From contig NZ_LATM01000009.1 in NCBI RefSeq assembly GCF_000972495.1, forward strand, positions 124,001 to 188,000: DNA of 64,000 bases. Reading direction: 5' to 3'. The translations under genes were made by a program, and so were the position numbers. This document shows positions 35,583-44,630 of the stretch, one piece after another. Numbering within the stretch: the stretch's first letter is position 1; every line of letters begins with the position of its first letter. This DNA is from Hymenobacter terrenus. Lineage in GTDB: Bacteria; Bacteroidota; Bacteroidia; Cytophagales; Hymenobacteraceae. The notes under the pieces were generated by a model. That model worked only from the letters and a program-made list of their open reading frames with translations. It ran no database searches and had not been told where the DNA came from.

Positions 35583-38500
35583 ATGTCCGTCTCTGCTCCG
35601 CCCGTTCTGGATTTTGAACAGCTGTTTGCGATGCTGCCTGCCCCGCACGCGGTGCTGGCGCCCGACGGCACCGTGCTGAGCCTGAACCTGGCCATGGCCG
35701 ACCTGCTGCCCGCCGGGGCTGCCACCACTCTGGCTGGCCAGCCGTTGACCGTATTGCGGGCCGCTACCGAAGCGGTGGGGGCCGTTCTGGCCGACGCCGC
35801 CGCGTGGGAGGCCGGGTTGGCGGGCGCCTTAGCCGGCACAGGTCAAGTGCTGACGCCAACGCTCCCTCCCGTGCCACCAGGCGCCGGGGCTCCTTCCTAC
35901 TGGCAGGCGACCTTGCAACCGGTGCCGCCCGGCGGACCACAGTACGTGCTGGTGCGCCTGCGAAACGTGAGCGAGTACCTACGCAACCAACGCGCCGCCG
36001 AGCAGGAGCAAGAACAATTTCGCTTCCTAGCTGAGAGCCTGCCCCTCCTCATCTGGGCCACCAATTCCCGGGGCGAAACAGAATATACCAACCAGCGATT
36101 CATCGACTACACCGGGCACGACGCGCTGCAGCTGGATCCGGAAGGACGCCGGGCACTGTGGGCCCAACTGATTCATCCCGACGACATGGTGCCCCTGCGG
36201 GCGCGCTGGGCCAATGCCCTGAGTTCGGAGCAACCCTTCGAAGCCGAATTTCGGCTGCGGGCGGCCGATGGCGAGTACCGCCGGTTTTTACTGCACGTGA
36301 TGCCCCAGCGAGGACCCGGTGGGCAAGTGCGACGCTGGTTTGGAGCGGGCACCGATGTGGAGGCCCAGCATAGTGCCCAACTCCGGCTGGAAGGCCAACA
36401 GCGGCATATGCAGCGCATTTTTGACCAACTTCCGCTTACCATCAGCACAATGGAGGGGCCGGAACTGGCCTTCAGCTTTCTATCAGCCAAAGCCCGGCAG
36501 GCGATGGGTGGCCGCGCCGAAGTGGGCCGTGGTGTGGCCGAAAGCCTACCGGAAGTAGCTGCTCAGGGCTATTTAAAGCTCCTCAACCAAGTGCGCGACA
36601 GCGGCGAGCCGCACTTCGGCCACGAGGAGCGGACGGCAATGCTGGACCCGACCACCGGCGAAATGAAGGAGCGCTACAACGACTTTGGCTACCTGCCCCT
36701 GCGCAGCGAGTCGGGCCGGGGCGTGCTGGCTTACGGCATTGATGTGACCGAAAAGGTCCTGGCTCGCCTCCGCAACCAAGCCCTGCTGGCCGAAGCCCAG
36801 GCCGCCGACCAGCGCCTGCGCCGTGTCACGGAAAGCCTGCCTTCCATCACCTTCATCAGCGACCAGGAGGGCCGGATTCTCTACGCTAGTCCCCAGTGGT
36901 ACGCCTACACCAACACCAGTCCTGCCGACAACCTTGACCTGGAGTGGCAGACCCGGGTGCATCCCGATGACCAGCCTCGCATCGGCCAGAAATACGCAGC
37001 GGCCCTGGCCGCCGGCCAGCCCTGGCGCTACGAACTGCGCCTACGCCAGCACGACGGCGAGTACCGCTGGTTTACGTGCCAGGGCGTACCTGAGCCGCTG
37101 GAAGAGGCCCAGGCCGCCGGCCGCGTTCGGCAATGGTTCGGTTCTGCGCTCGACGTGCACGAGTTGCGCGAAACCCAGCGGCGGCTAGAGGCCAAAGACC
37201 AGCAGCTGAGTAACATTCTGGACCAGGCCCCGGCCTTCATCGCCACCGTAGCCGGGCCCGACCACCGCTTTACCTTCTTCAACACGCAGTATGATGAGCT
37301 GCTGGGCCATCGGGCATGCCTGGGCCAGCCATTGGCGGAATGTTTGCCCGAGCTTGTTCATCAAGGCTTTACGAAGCTACTCGACCACGTATACCAAACC
37401 GGCGAAATGGTTGCGGGGCAGGAGGTGCTGGTGCACATGAAAGATGGCATCACCCCTCTCGACCGGTACTTCGACTTTAGCTACATTGCTCTGCGTGACG
37501 AGCAGAACCAGGTAACCGGCATTCTCAACTTCGCCCTGGATGTGAGCGAGCGGGTGCGGGCCCGCCAGCAGGCCGAACAGCTGGCAGCCGAAATGAGCCG
37601 CCGCGATGAGCAGGTACGGGCTATTACGACTTCCGTGCCGGTATTCATTCTCAATTTCAGCCCAGCCGGCGACATTACCTACGTTAACCCGTACTTCTAC
37701 GAATACACCGGACTGGACCCTGCCAATCCGCTCAATGATACCTGGAGTGTCTTACCGCCTGATGACCAGACGGCCGTGGACGCCATAAGCCGAGCGGCCA
37801 TGAGTGCGGGCCAGCCCTGGCAGGCCACCTTCCGCTGCCGCCGGCACGACGGAGAGCTGCGCTGGTTTCAAACCAAAGCGCAGCCTTATACCAACGCAGC
37901 GGGGGAGCCCGCCGGCTTCAGCGCCGCCACCGTCGAAATTCATGAACTGCACGAGCGTACCCAGGAACTGACCCGCAGCCGCGCCGACTTTGCAGCCCTG
38001 GCCGATAACATGGCCCAGCTGGCCTGGATGGCCGATGCCACCGGTCGCGTTTTTTGGTACAACCAGCAGTGGTACGACTACACCGGCACCACCCCGGAGC
38101 AAATGCAGGCCCAGGGCGCCCGGCACCTATACGACCCGGCGCTGGCGGAGGGCATTATGGCGCGCTATCTGGCCTGCGTGGCGAGCGGGACACCCTGGGA
38201 AGATACCTTCGTGGTGCGCCGCCACGACGGGGCATTCCGCTGGTTTCTGAGCCGGGCCCGGCCTATTCGTGACGCGGCGGGGGCGGTGGTGCGCTGGTTT
38301 GGTACCAACACCGACGTGACCGAGCTGCGCAAGCTGCAGCAGCAGTTGAGCGAGGGCGAGGAGGAACTGCGCATTCAGGCCGAAAGTATTCCGCAACAGG
38401 TCTGGACGGCCCGGCCCGATGGGACGATAGATTTCTATAACCACCGCACGGCCGCCTACGTGGGCGAGGCAATGGAGCGAAACGGGGCCGCTCACTGGCT

Positions 38501-39809
38501 CAGCTTCGTGCATCCCGACGACCGCGCCCACATGCAGGACCGGTGGAAAGCCGCCATTGCCACCCAGCGCTATTACGAGGCTGAGTTTCGCCTGCGCCGC
38601 TACGACGGGCAGTACCGCTGGTTTTTGGGCCAGGCTCAGGCCCGCCGCGCACCCGGCGGCCAAGTGCTGAAGTGGTACGGCACCAATACCGACGTGCACC
38701 AGCAGCGCGTGCTCCAGGAGCAGGTATTATCGAGCCAGAACCGCTTTCAGCAGCTCCTCGAAACCCTTCCCCAACTAGCCTGGACGGCGTTGCCCGATGG
38801 CAGCGTCAACTACTACAACCAGCGCTGGTACGATTTCACGGGCGGCACCTTCGAGCAGCTGCAAGACTGGGGCTGGGAACGGTTTGTGCACCCCGACGAC
38901 TTGTTCGTTACCCTGCAACGTTGGCAGCACAGCCTTGCTACCGGCGAGCCGTATGAGGCCGAACACCGCTGGCGCGACCAGCAGGGCCACTACCGCTGGT
39001 TCCTGACTCGGGCCGAATGTATCCGGGACCAAACGGGGGCCGTAGCCCTGTGGGTGGGCGCCAATACCGACGTGCACGAGTTCAAGCAAGTGCAGCAGCA
39101 GCTCGAAGCCCAGAACGCCCGCCTGATTCGCACCAACGAGGACCTTGACAACTTCGTATACACCGCCTCGCACGACCTCAAGCAGCCCATCAACAACATG
39201 GCGGGCATTTTTGAGGAGCTGACCCGCACGGCTTACTTCCGCGACCCTGATGCCATCAAGCTCATCACCTATTTTGAGCGGGCTTTGGCCCAGATTTTTG
39301 GTACCATCGACGATTTGAGCGCCATCGTGCGGGGGCAACGCGAGCAGCAAGGCGCCCCCCGCGAGGAAGTGGCGCTGGCTCAGCTCGTGAATGAAGTCAT
39401 CAACAGCCTCCAGGACCAGGTTACGGAGTTGGGCGCCCAGTTCGAGTTCGATTTCGCTACCTGCCCCGTGGTGAGTTTCGTGCGCCCCAACCTGCAAAGC
39501 CTGCTTTTCAACCTCATCAGCAACTCGCTCAAGTATGCCGACCCTGACCGGGCACCCCGCATCCGCCTCAGTAGCACCCCCGACGCAGTAACTGGTCGGC
39601 CCGTTCTCACGGTGCAGGACAATGGCCTCGGCATCGACATGGAGCGGTTCGGGCCGCAGCTGTTCCAGCTGTTTCGCCGTTTCCACAGCCACGTCGAAGG
39701 CACCGGCATGGGGCTGTACCTCGTCAACCGTATCGTGCAAAACCACGGCGGCCGGCTGGAGGTTAGCAGTACCGTGGGCGAAGGCACGACGTTTCAGATT
39801 TATTTGTAG
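35583..39809 (+). CDS. Multi-PAS sensor histidine kinase (nine PAS-like modules)
   Basis: The 1408-residue protein has an N-terminal PAS-like unit (AMLPAPHAVLAPDGTVLSLN) and eight more of about 120-130 residues. Most contain a sensor start (LPLLIWATNSRGETEYTNQ, LAWMADATGRVFWYNQ) and a PAC end (YRWFLGQAQ, VLKWYGTNTDV). The kinase core follows: H box YTASHDLKQPINN, N box LLFNLISNSLKYA, G1 VQDNGLGID and G2 GTGMGLYLVN. There is no membrane segment or receiver domain, so it is a soluble sensor that passes phosphate to a separate regulator; none is adjacent. The ATG at 35583 is preferred because the -7 box lies just upstream. Confidence 0.92.
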   Translation: MSVSAPPVLDFEQLFAMLPAPHAVLAPDGTVLSLNLAMADLLPAGAATTLAGQPLTVLRAATEAVGAVLADAAAWEAGLAGALAGTGQVLTPTLPPVPPGAGAPSYWQATLQPVPPGGPQYVLVRLRNVSEYLRNQRAAEQEQEQFRFLAESLPLLIWATNSRGETEYTNQRFIDYTGHDALQLDPEGRRALWAQLIHPDDMVPLRARWANALSSEQPFEAEFRLRAADGEYRRFLLHVMPQRGPGGQVRRWFGAGTDVEAQHSAQLRLEGQQRHMQRIFDQLPLTISTMEGPELAFSFLSAKARQAMGGRAEVGRGVAESLPEVAAQGYLKLLNQVRDSGEPHFGHEERTAMLDPTTGEMKERYNDFGYLPLRSESGRGVLAYGIDVTEKVLARLRNQALLAEAQAADQRLRRVTESLPSITFISDQEGRILYASPQWYAYTNTSPADNLDLEWQTRVHPDDQPRIGQKYAAALAAGQPWRYELRLRQHDGEYRWFTCQGVPEPLEEAQAAGRVRQWFGSALDVHELRETQRRLEAKDQQLSNILDQAPAFIATVAGPDHRFTFFNTQYDELLGHRACLGQPLAECLPELVHQGFTKLLDHVYQTGEMVAGQEVLVHMKDGITPLDRYFDFSYIALRDEQNQVTGILNFALDVSERVRARQQAEQLAAEMSRRDEQVRAITTSVPVFILNFSPAGDITYVNPYFYEYTGLDPANPLNDTWSVLPPDDQTAVDAISRAAMSAGQPWQATFRCRRHDGELRWFQTKAQPYTNAAGEPAGFSAATVEIHELHERTQELTRSRADFAALADNMAQLAWMADATGRVFWYNQQWYDYTGTTPEQMQAQGARHLYDPALAEGIMARYLACVASGTPWEDTFVVRRHDGAFRWFLSRARPIRDAAGAVVRWFGTNTDVTELRKLQQQLSEGEEELRIQAESIPQQVWTARPDGTIDFYNHRTAAYVGEAMERNGAAHWLSFVHPDDRAHMQDRWKAAIATQRYYEAEFRLRRYDGQYRWFLGQAQARRAPGGQVLKWYGTNTDVHQQRVLQEQVLSSQNRFQQLLETLPQLAWTALPDGSVNYYNQRWYDFTGGTFEQLQDWGWERFVHPDDLFVTLQRWQHSLATGEPYEAEHRWRDQQGHYRWFLTRAECIRDQTGAVALWVGANTDVHEFKQVQQQLEAQNARLIRTNEDLDNFVYTASHDLKQPINNMAGIFEELTRTAYFRDPDAIKLITYFERALAQIFGTIDDLSAIVRGQREQQGAPREEVALAQLVNEVINSLQDQVTELGAQFEFDFATCPVVSFVRPNLQSLLFNLISNSLKYADPDRAPRIRLSSTPDAVTGRPVLTVQDNGLGIDMERFGPQLFQLFRRFHSHVEGTGMGLYLVNRIVQNHGGRLEVSSTVGEGTTFQIYL

Positions 39810-39850
39810 GAGGAGATTTTCCGTAGAAAAGCTGGTCAAGCTCTCCTCCT
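39808..39850 (+). terminator. Hairpin after the PAS kinase gene
   Basis: AGGAGGAGA, overlapping the stop codon, pairs with TCTCCTCCT; a short T-containing stretch follows. No strong T tract, so function as terminator is tentative. Confidence 0.45.
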
Positions 39851-40083
39851 TAGATATGGTGGGAATATTCGAGCCGCAGATGAGCGCGGGGCAGCATTGA
39901 TAGAGCTTTAGTTGCATTCATTACACGATGCATGAACGATGGGTGCTGAGACGTTCCAATAGTCCAACGTTCGGCGTAGGTAACCACGCCAGTGTGCGCT
40001 TCGCAGCTACTTCCTCTTCTTGGTAAGAAGGGGCGTTTGTTGTTCTTTCGTCTACCAAACCACCACCTTACCAACCCACCGCC

Positions 40084-41235
40084 TTGTTCCAGTCCAAACT
40101 CCCCGATGTTGGCATCAGCATTTTCACCCAGATGACTTTGCTGGCCCAGGAAACCGGCGCCATCAACCTAGCTCAGGGCTTCCCCGACTACGACCCGCCG
40201 CAGGAATTGCTGGAGGCCCTGGCCCGCCACGCCCGCACCCCCGGCCACCACCAGTACGCGCCCATGCCGGGCCTGCCGCGACTGCGTGCCGCTATTGCCG
40301 CTCAGGTAGCCCGTCTCCACGCCAATGCCCCGGCGCCCGACCCAACCCACGAAATCACCATCACGGCCGGGGCTACGGAGGCGCTGTATGCTGTGCTAGC
40401 CGCCGTGGTGCGGCCCGGCGATGAGGTGGTTGTATTTGAGCCCGCGTATGATTTGTACGGCCCGGCCATCCGGCTGCAGGGCGGGATACCGCGCTACGTG
40501 CGCCTGCCCGCCCCGCACTTCCGACCCGACTGGGACACGGTGCGCCGGGTAGTATCGCCCCGCACCCGGCTGGTGATGGTGAACACGCCCCACAACCCCA
40601 GCGGCGCAGTTTTCAGTGCTGATGACTGGAACCAGCTGGCTCGCCTGCTGGAGGGCACCAACGCACTCGTTCTCAGCGATGAAGTGTATGAACACCTCGT
40701 GTTCGACGGTGCGCCGCGCCTGAGCGCCCGCCAGCATCCGGAGCTGCGGGAGCGCAGCTTTGTGCTCTCGTCGTTTGGCAAAACTTACCATGCCACCGGC
40801 TGGAAAGTAGGCTACTGCATTGCCCCGCCGGCCCTCACCACCGAGGTGCGGCGCGTGCACCAGTTCGTGACCTTCGCCGTGAACACGCCCACCCAGCACG
40901 CCTTGGCCGATGCCCTCGAAACCGATACCACCGATGCGCACGCCTGCGGCCTAGCCAATTTCTACCAGCAGAAGCGCGACCATTTCCGAGCCCTACTGGA
41001 CGGCGCGGGCTGGGACCTGCTGCCCGTGCCTGGCGGTTATTTCCAGCTGGCCCGCTACGATGCCTTCTCCCCCGCAACCGACTTAGCCTTTGCCAACTAC
41101 CTGGCCCGTGACAAGGGCGTAGCTGTAGTTCCCGTGTCTGCCTTTTACCACGACGGTTTTGACGACGGGCTGATTCGGTTCTGCTTTGCGAAGGAGGCCG
41201 CCACGCTGGAAGCCGCAACTGCCCGCCTGCGCTAG
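40084..41235 (+). CDS. Methionine (glutamine/kynurenine-type) aminotransferase, PLP dependent
   Basis: The 383-residue protein is a class I/II aminotransferase: SKLPDVGISIFTQMTLLAQETGAINLAQGFPD (read in parts), TAGATEALYAVL, NTPHNPSGAVF, LSDEVYEHLVFDG and SSFGKTYHATGWKVGY with the PLP Lys 233. It is closest to methionine aminotransferase YbdL and glutamine transaminase K. The start is TTG at 40084, because SKLPDVG belongs to the family start and no ATG precedes it; the first ATG, at 40132, would cut it. An omega-amidase gene follows after 26 bases. Together they re-aminate keto-methylthiobutyrate and dispose of the 2-oxoglutaramate. Confidence 0.9.
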   Translation: MFQSKLPDVGISIFTQMTLLAQETGAINLAQGFPDYDPPQELLEALARHARTPGHHQYAPMPGLPRLRAAIAAQVARLHANAPAPDPTHEITITAGATEALYAVLAAVVRPGDEVVVFEPAYDLYGPAIRLQGGIPRYVRLPAPHFRPDWDTVRRVVSPRTRLVMVNTPHNPSGAVFSADDWNQLARLLEGTNALVLSDEVYEHLVFDGAPRLSARQHPELRERSFVLSSFGKTYHATGWKVGYCIAPPALTTEVRRVHQFVTFAVNTPTQHALADALETDTTDAHACGLANFYQQKRDHFRALLDGAGWDLLPVPGGYFQLARYDAFSPATDLAFANYLARDKGVAVVPVSAFYHDGFDDGLIRFCFAKEAATLEAATARLR

Positions 41236-41261
41236 AATAGCGCATTTCTACAATCCTTTTC

Positions 41262-42056
41262 ATGTCCCACCTCACCGTTTCCCTCGTTCAAACCGCGCTG
41301 CACTGGCATGATGCGGCAGCCAACCGCGCCGCCATCGCCCAGCACCTAAAGCAGCTGACTGGCCCCACTGACCTCATCGTGCTGCCTGAAATGTTCACGA
41401 CCAGCTTCAGCATGGAAGCCCAAAGCCAGGCTGAGACTATGGCAGGCGCCACCGTGGCGTGGCTGCGCGAGCAGGCCGCCGCGCATCAGGCCGTGGTCAC
41501 GGGCAGTGTCATTATTGAGGAAGACGGTGCTTACTATAACCGCCTGCTGTGGGTGCGCCCCGACGGCAGCCTGAGCTACTACGACAAACGCCATCTGTTC
41601 ACGCTGGCCGGGGAGCAGCAGACGTACACACCCGGCCATAGCCGGCTGGTGGAAGAATGGCGCGGCTGGCGCATCTGCCCATTGGTGTGCTACGACCTGC
41701 GCTTCCCCGTCTGGAGCCGCAACCAGCCCGTAGCGCCCTACGACCTGCTGCTCTACGTGGCCAACTGGCCCGCCGTGCGCCGCACCGCTTGGATGACTCT
41801 GCTACGAGCCCGCGCCATCGAGAACGTAGCCTGCGCCTTGGGCGTGAACCGCATCGGCCAGGATGCACTGGGCCATGACTACGCGGGAGATTCGGCACTT
41901 ATCGATGCCAAAGGCAATTATTTAGTTGAAATCAATGACCAGGCCGGCGTTTTCACTCACACCCTACACCGAGCTGATTTAGATGAATTCCGAGCCAAGT
42001 TCACGGCTCTCAACGACGGGGATGCGTTTGAATTGCTAAGTACTCAACCATCCTAG
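41262..42056 (+). CDS. Omega-amidase (Nit2/YafV-type nitrilase family)
   Basis: The 264-residue protein shows the nitrilase triad: LPEMFTTSF with E43, YYDKRHLF with K109 and PLVCYDLRFPVW with C143. YNRLLWVRPDG and NVACALGVNRIGQD are typical of the YafV/Nit2 branch, which hydrolyses 2-oxoglutaramate and 2-oxosuccinamate to the oxo acid and ammonia. It follows the aminotransferase gene in the same operon, the same pairing as in methionine salvage in other bacteria. Cytoplasmic. Confidence 0.92.
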   Translation: MSHLTVSLVQTALHWHDAAANRAAIAQHLKQLTGPTDLIVLPEMFTTSFSMEAQSQAETMAGATVAWLREQAAAHQAVVTGSVIIEEDGAYYNRLLWVRPDGSLSYYDKRHLFTLAGEQQTYTPGHSRLVEEWRGWRICPLVCYDLRFPVWSRNQPVAPYDLLLYVANWPAVRRTAWMTLLRARAIENVACALGVNRIGQDALGHDYAGDSALIDAKGNYLVEINDQAGVFTHTLHRADLDEFRAKFTALNDGDAFELLSTQPS

Positions 42057-42061
42057 GCGTA

Positions 42062-42105
42062 GCAGCCCATCCTGCTGAGCGGAGCCGAAGCATGGCGGGC
42101 CGTTT
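42062..42105. repeat. Dispersed intergenic repeat (TGCTGAGCGG type), single copy
   Basis: CCTGCTGAGCGGAGCCGAAGC followed by ATGG closely matches the arms of the inverted repeat at 45978-46090. Only one orientation is present here. Confidence 0.6.
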
Positions 42106-42148
42106 GAGATAGCCACTGTTATTTAGTCATTTAAATAGCATGGAAACT

Positions 42149-42185
42149 AAAAGGCCCCGCTCCTCGGTCAGGAGCGGGGCCTTTT
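42149..42185. terminator. Strong bidirectional terminator
   Basis: AAAAGGCCCCGCTCCT and AGGAGCGGGGCCTTTT form a 16-bp perfect stem with loop CGGTC between the convergent amidase and FG-GAP genes. Confidence 0.92.
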
Positions 42186-42200
42186 CACTCATCCTTATTA

Positions 42201-44528
42201 TCATCGCACCAATAACCGTTGCACGGCAGCCGCGCCATCGGGGCCTTCGGCGCGCACCAAGTATACGCCGGCAGCCAGGCCAGTCAGATTTAGGGCGTGG
42301 CGACGCTGGGCACTGGAAGCGGCTTGCACCATGCGGCCGGTGAGGTCGAGCACGGTGAGGCGGGTTGGTTTGGCTGTTTCGACGGTAGCCGTGGCAGTGG
42401 CGGGGTTCGGATAGACGCTCATCGCCAATGCCTTGGCAGCACTTGCCTGGGTTGCGGTGGCTATTCGGTTGCGAGTGCTATAGCTGATAATTCCACCGGC
42501 CTGGGTGCCCACGAAGAGTTCAGGAGTTCCGTCCCCGTTCAGGTCGGCAGCGGCCAAGCCCAGGTGCGAATAAATTCCCAGCCCGAAGCGGGTAGGCTCA
42601 TACACGCCAGTCGCAGAATTGTAGACCAGGTCGTTGCGCTCCGAAAAAATACCGGTCTGGGCGCGGTAGTTGGAGTAGAAGCGCAGGTAGCCGGTGGCAT
42701 CACCCGTAACCAAATCGGGCTGGCCGTCACCATCAAAATCGGCTACTGTGGGACTCAGGCTGTAGGGCCGAATGCCCGTAGCTTCGCGGATACGCCCAAA
42801 GTCATTATCGACCAGCACGAACGCACTGTCCAGCGGTCCGCGACCCCGGTTGCGGAAGTAGCGTAGGCTCATTCCGGGTTCGCGGGGCTCATTGGTGCCG
42901 ATGAGCAGGTCCACGTAGCCGTCATTGTCCACATCTGTGAAGCAGGGCATGTCGTGCTTAAAATAGGGAAGCACGCCCGTGCTGGGAGTGTAGGTAGTTG
43001 GAGTAGAGGTGGTGGCGGGACCCTGGGGCTTAAAGTAAACGGCATCGGTGGCGGCGAATGCTACCGGCTGGCCTACCGGGGCAGTATTGAGGATGTAATA
43101 GAGAAAGTTGGCTCCTCGGTCCCAGGCGCCGTAGGCCAAGTCCAAGGCGCCGTCGCGGTTCAGGTCAACCAGCGCCGGCTTAATGCCCTGCAGGTTTTGA
43201 GTGGAGAGGCCCAGGTAATCTCTGGTAACCAGCTCAAACACGGGCCGGGCGCGAGTGCCCACGTTGCGGTAGTACGTAAGGGTAGCACGGTATACATTGC
43301 TGACTCGGTCGGCTTGGTTGCCCACGAGCATATCTAGTAAGCCATCGCCGTCGATATCGCCGAACGTGGGCGCAGCGCCTTCGCTCACGTCAATCATGTC
43401 GCTCTGCAGGAAGCCGGCGGGGCGGTAAGTGAGAGCAGGCGCGCCGCTCGGGGCTGTATTCTCAAACAGCTGCACCGAGTTACGCAAGCTCACCAGGTCG
43501 GCCAGATTATTAACCATATTCGGGGCCACCACCAAGTCGGGGCGACCGTCAAAATTGGCGTCGAAATAGTAGCCGGCCGGAAAAACCGGTACGTTCACCG
43601 GCGTGGCGGCCGAGGGGAAGCTGGCGCTGATGCCGGCCTGTGTGACCACTGGGGCAGCAGTAGTGCCCTGATTGAGCAGGCGCGTGAGTTCGGGGCAATT
43701 ATCGCGGCCATCGACTAGGTCCTGGTCGCCGTCGCCGTCGAGGTCGACCAGCAGCAGGCTGTGGCCACCGGTGTGAGTGGTTTTGGCGGCGGTGAAGCAG
43801 GGCTGGCCGTTGAACTTGTATTCGGCGCAACCGCCGCAGGCCTGCAGGCCACCCCAGTTGTCGGTGTTCAGACTGAAGGTGAGGGCGCTACCGCAAGTGC
43901 CAGGGCTGGTGTTGAGGTATTGCTCAATGAAAGACGCACTGATGAAATCATAGGTCATGATGTCGAGTTTGCCGTCGCCATTCACGTCCTGGATGGCAGG
44001 CAGATTGTAGCCCCCGATAGTCAGATTAGCGGTGCCCGAAAAGCTACCGGAAAACCGAATCTGACTGGTTGTCAGCTGAAACGTAATCTGACCACTGGTC
44101 AGCACGTTGCGAAACACCCGAATTTCGCCGCCGTTGGTGTAGCTGAACAGGTCGGGGCGGCCGTCGCAATCGTAGTCGCGCAGCAGGGCCCAAGCCTCCA
44201 GGTCACTCGGAAACAGGCTTTCGAACTGCGGGGCGTACTGCCAGCGGCGGCCGGCGGCAGTGCCCGGTGCGGCCACGCTCAGAAAAGTGTAGCAGCGGCG
44301 GCTCTCGTGGTCGAAGGCAAACAGGTCCTGCTGGCCGTCATTGTCTAAGTCGATGGCACTGAACTGTGGCGTATTGAAGCCCCCGGCCCAGGCATTGCGC
44401 AGGGTGTCAGCGCCGTGCACCACCTTGGCCGCCGGCCGGTATTCGAACCCAAACCCGGCCCCGGACTGAGCCCGTGCGGCGAAGGAAACGGCCAGCAGGG
44501 CCAGCAAGAAAGCGTAACGACGAAGCAT
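42201..44528 (-). CDS. FG-GAP/VCBS-repeat secreted protein with T9SS sorting domain
   Basis: The 775-residue protein begins with a signal peptide (MLRRYAFLLALLAVSFAARAQ). It contains many integrin-like FG-GAP/VCBS calcium-loop repeats, visible as DLDNDGQQD, DYDCDGRPD, DVNGDGKLD, DLDGDGDQD, DIDGDGLLD, DLNRDGALD, DVDNDGYVD, DFDGDGQPD and DLNGDGTPE, each D-x-[DN]-x-DG. The last 80 residues form a T9SS C-terminal domain (SVYPNPATATATVE, VLDLTGRMVQ, LAAGVYLVRAEG). It is probably a secreted or surface beta-propeller adhesin. The start could also be GTG six bases upstream. Not operon-linked. Confidence 0.9.
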   Translation of the reverse strand: MLRRYAFLLALLAVSFAARAQSGAGFGFEYRPAAKVVHGADTLRNAWAGGFNTPQFSAIDLDNDGQQDLFAFDHESRRCYTFLSVAAPGTAAGRRWQYAPQFESLFPSDLEAWALLRDYDCDGRPDLFSYTNGGEIRVFRNVLTSGQITFQLTTSQIRFSGSFSGTANLTIGGYNLPAIQDVNGDGKLDIMTYDFISASFIEQYLNTSPGTCGSALTFSLNTDNWGGLQACGGCAEYKFNGQPCFTAAKTTHTGGHSLLLVDLDGDGDQDLVDGRDNCPELTRLLNQGTTAAPVVTQAGISASFPSAATPVNVPVFPAGYYFDANFDGRPDLVVAPNMVNNLADLVSLRNSVQLFENTAPSGAPALTYRPAGFLQSDMIDVSEGAAPTFGDIDGDGLLDMLVGNQADRVSNVYRATLTYYRNVGTRARPVFELVTRDYLGLSTQNLQGIKPALVDLNRDGALDLAYGAWDRGANFLYYILNTAPVGQPVAFAATDAVYFKPQGPATTSTPTTYTPSTGVLPYFKHDMPCFTDVDNDGYVDLLIGTNEPREPGMSLRYFRNRGRGPLDSAFVLVDNDFGRIREATGIRPYSLSPTVADFDGDGQPDLVTGDATGYLRFYSNYRAQTGIFSERNDLVYNSATGVYEPTRFGLGIYSHLGLAAADLNGDGTPELFVGTQAGGIISYSTRNRIATATQASAAKALAMSVYPNPATATATVETAKPTRLTVLDLTGRMVQAASSAQRRHALNLTGLAAGVYLVRAEGPDGAAAVQRLLVR

Positions 44529-44630
44529 GAGCACGAAATAGCTTGGGTGGTTGAAGAAAAAGAACTGGGCTTTCTACAAAAATCACGCCCACCTTTGCAG
44601 CAAGTTACACCTGATAAGTCACTTCGGTTC

